Of a stretch of DNA of 16,204 nt, positions 13,935 through 16,204 are shown piece after piece. Source of the DNA: CAYWXV01 sp964462535 (GTDB lineage: Bacteria > Bacteroidota > Ignavibacteria > OLB7); assembly GCA_964462535.1 (NCBI GenBank), contig CAYWXV010000059.1, positions 1 through 16,204 of the forward strand, read 5' to 3'. Each line of letters starts with the position of its first letter. Within the stretch, counting starts at the first letter, position 1. Below the pieces are notes generated by a model. It was not told the origin of the DNA and ran no database searches. It saw only the letters and a list, made by a program, of their open reading frames with translations. A program made the position numbers and the translations under genes.

Positions 13935-16204
13935 GGCATCCTCCTTTCGGATTGAACTCCTGTTGACGGGGCACAACCTACCTAATGCCGGTCTCATATG
14001 AGTCCATGCCGCGGTTCGATCGAGCCGAATCGCACCAGTCGATTCGCTGACATCGCGCGACGATGAGACAGCACGTCTACGCGACTTGTGGTGATCAACG
14101 CAAGATTCCTTGCGACTCCGCGTGTGAATCCGCGGGGTCTTGCTAGCGGACCTACGAGCAGATCAATCGATTGGCACATACATCCTCCCCATCGGTCGCC
14201 GACGCGATCGTTCGTTGGTTCCCTTTCTACGACGACACCACCCCACGCGCACCATTCATCACTACTTAGGTCCTCTGGCGTTTATGGGCGTTGTCCTTTG
14301 AAGTAGCGTTTCCTCGAATGTCGGCGAGCATACGAACGCGTGGATCCCAAATGTGATCCCGCGTAAGACTGTAGGAAAATCCGCGCGACTCGTTCCGCGA
14401 TGCACCACGCAGTCCAGTCAATTGCCTTGGTTCGATACAACAGGGAGGGCTCAGGGTCACCCTGTCCATTCATCACCCGCGCATTCGGAACGAACGCGGA
14501 GCTTCTATCGGCCCGGACGAGAATCAACCTACCCCCCGTTTGGGGATTGATTATCCATGTTCGCCGCGTTGCCAGGCGTTGTTATGCACCCGACAAACGG
14601 AGCAGCTGTTATTGCGCAGCGGTTAGATTAATACTTGGAAAACCCGCAAATGACATCAACTAACCGACCAATCCAATTTGTCGAACACCAACTACACCCT
14701 CTCGGAGCCATCGTTCACCACCTGGCTTCATCCACTCATTTCGCCACCGATGACACGCATACGGCAAAAACATTGAAAACAGGACTTCTGTTGACATACT
14801 TAGCGTTCTTGACGCACTGTCCCATTCGTATTGTCCGTCCACTCGCAGGCCCCTGCCAACGTGCGCACCTCAGGTCTTCATGACCATGCGTGAGACCGGC
14901 GCTCATGATCGACAGAAACATGAAGTAGCAAGCGAACTCTCCACAACTCAGCACTGCATAGGCGTTCCTTGGAACCCGTGCAGTATACGCCTCGGAGTTA
15001 CGCGCTAGGCTGAGGAGGAGGATCCGCCGGCCGATCTCATGCGCCCCGATCCCGAATCGCCAAGGTCAACTGATCGATTGTTCCATGTTTGGGGGGTCGA
15101 GTCTTTACGTGAGTTCCGCGGCTAGACGAGGTGGTTTGTATGCTCCACCCCATGGTCGAGGTGATACCTCCAGGAGTCGGAATCCCAGATCGAGGCTTCA
15201 TCACCAAACCTGACGCAAGAACGGAGGATGCATGCCGATCTAAAAGGGAGGGCTGCTTGATGGAATTGAAACGGTTGCGTGGTTGACCAGGGTTACAGAC
15301 GAATGATCTGTGGAACATGGGATCGCCACCCTAAGCCCGCTCCCAGGTATTTCATGTTGAGCTACTCTTAGCACAACGCTCCTGTTCTTTGCGCCGGGGC
15401 ACCTCGTAGTTGTACCTATTCGTCTGCACGCCTATTGTGTCAATAGACGCGCCCTCCGGCTCCCGGTACTATGCCAACTCGGGTCTGTCAACAGAGACCG
15501 GTAGAACCGCCCCGATACCTCGCTTGTCCTCACCTAAGCATCACCGGGCACGATAGCGACGCCACGGCACCACACGTAGCGCCATTGTGTTTTGAAACCA
15601 CCGGAGTCGCCGGGACGAGGAAGGTATCCGACGCACGTGATAGTGTGGAAAACAACACATCGTCGCGGCCGCGGGCGAAAGAATGTTGAATTGTGGATAA
15701 CATGTGGATATCAGATGTAGTCCCTGTGGGTACAGGTGCCGTAGATGCCCGAAAGTGGCAATTTTTAAACAGAAACGCCGATGTGCAAGAGCGTCAGGCT
15801 CAGTGGTTACCCTCTCATCCAATAGATTTCAACAAGTAGCAATCTCCCTTGACCGCTCCGCAACGAGATACACCACTAAAGTATATCCGTTATGGCGCTA
15901 CAATAACACCACGACCAAAAAATCACCCAAAACACGCACTACCAACAAATTTCCCCGAAACACAAGCGAGCACTCTGGCTTCCTACCCACCACGGAAGCC
16001 CATGACTGTCACATTGAACGTTTTGAGGTGCGGGGATGTGGTTACATGCGAGCCAATGGCCTGGTCAACAAACGTAGACGGTGACGCATGTGGTGATGGT
16101 CGCATAGAACGTCGCCCATGTCTACCATCATATTGAGTAATGGGCAGAGGATTCTCTCCCGGTCCCTTCGTACCAACTACGACGCGCGTGCTTGCATATC
16201 GGCG
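13935..16204. other. 2.27-kb region without recognisable genes
   Basis: All reading frames here are short, overlap each other on both strands, and translate into basic, low-complexity or Cys/His/Arg-scattered sequences with no family resemblance, signal peptide or ordered domain. I looked for tRNA arms, rRNA motifs, tmRNA and RNase P signatures, and CRISPR-like repeats and found none that hold up. Small items seen: a perfect palindrome CTCATATGAG at 13993-14002 upstream of the lipoprotein gene; inverted CTTCATG (14876-14882) / CATGAAG (14919-14925); a DnaA-box-like cluster at 15644-15711; and an A/C-rich tract at 15901-15960. Confidence 0.6.
15644..15711 (-). promoter_or_regulatory. Cluster of DnaA-box-like 9-mers
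   Basis: On the minus strand: TTTTCCACA (15644-15652), TTATCCACA (15692-15700, a perfect match to the consensus TTATNCACA) and ATATCCACA (15703-15711, one mismatch). All share orientation, and the last two start exactly 11 bp apart, about one helical turn. A weaker two-mismatch site lies at 15725-15733, another 22 bp on. An A/T-rich stretch (AATTTTTAAA) follows near 15763. This could be part of a chromosomal origin or a DnaA-regulated site. No dnaA, dnaN or rpmH is visible in the window, so the call is tentative. Confidence 0.4.

Noticed and set aside
14024..14037. GGTTCGATCGAGCC, similar to a tRNA T-arm
   Set aside because: No matching acceptor, D or anticodon stems could be drawn around it.
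14582..14590. TTATGCACC, one mismatch from a DnaA box
   Set aside because: Isolated, over 1 kb from the cluster; expected by chance at this mismatch level.
15614..15632. GACGAGGAAGGTATCCGACG, vaguely like the RNase P RNA 5' conserved segment
   Set aside because: Other universally conserved RNase P elements are absent nearby.
15704..16084. A 126-codon plus-strand frame
   Set aside because: Its translation is Cys/Arg/Thr-scattered with no domain and begins inside the DnaA-box cluster; no Shine-Dalgarno.

Overview
The window looks like a metagenome-derived scaffold from a Gram-negative bacterium of the Bacteroidota/Chlorobiota/Kapaibacteriota superphylum. The clues are a C-terminal type IX secretion (T9SS)-like sorting domain, an ExbB/ExbD/TonB set next to an outer-membrane barrel, a large periplasmic TPR protein, a lipoprotein with a lipobox, and moderately high GC coding DNA. 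Some genes have good AGGAG-type Shine-Dalgarno sites and others have none. The exact lineage is an inference; Kapaibacteriota-like is a guess, not a demonstrated placement.

Layout. Positions 1-2809 (minus strand) hold a surface-protein pair: a secreted protein with a T9SS-like C-terminal domain (2189-2809), then a long secreted protein with tail-fibre-like repeats (1-2080) that runs off the window inside a tandem repeat. Positions 3238-3809 (minus) hold a voltage-gated-type potassium channel broken by a 100-N scaffold gap at 3612-3711. Positions 4099-11052 (plus) hold the main unit: a 998-residue periplasmic TPR protein, a plug-less TonB-receptor-like outer-membrane barrel overlapping it by 4 nt, then ExbB, ExbD and TonB. 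This reads as a self-contained energised envelope system: the inner-membrane ExbB-ExbD motor would drive TonB, which would act on the barrel, with the TPR protein as a periplasmic scaffold. An unrecognised 171-residue protein (11097-11612) follows. Malate dehydrogenase (11940-12932, plus) is preceded by a spacer with degenerate CTCGTA repeats and ends at a long hairpin at 12998-13031. Convergent to it, on the minus strand, are a lipoprotein (13464-13934) and a small NIPSNAP-like protein (13157-13450).

The last 2.27 kb (13935-16204) contains no ORF that resembles a protein. Its one recognisable signal is a cluster of DnaA-box-like 9-mers at 15644-15711, one of them a perfect TTATCCACA on the minus strand, two of them exactly 11 bp apart. 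It could be an origin-proximal region, but no dnaA or other origin-linked gene is visible, so this is a hypothesis only.
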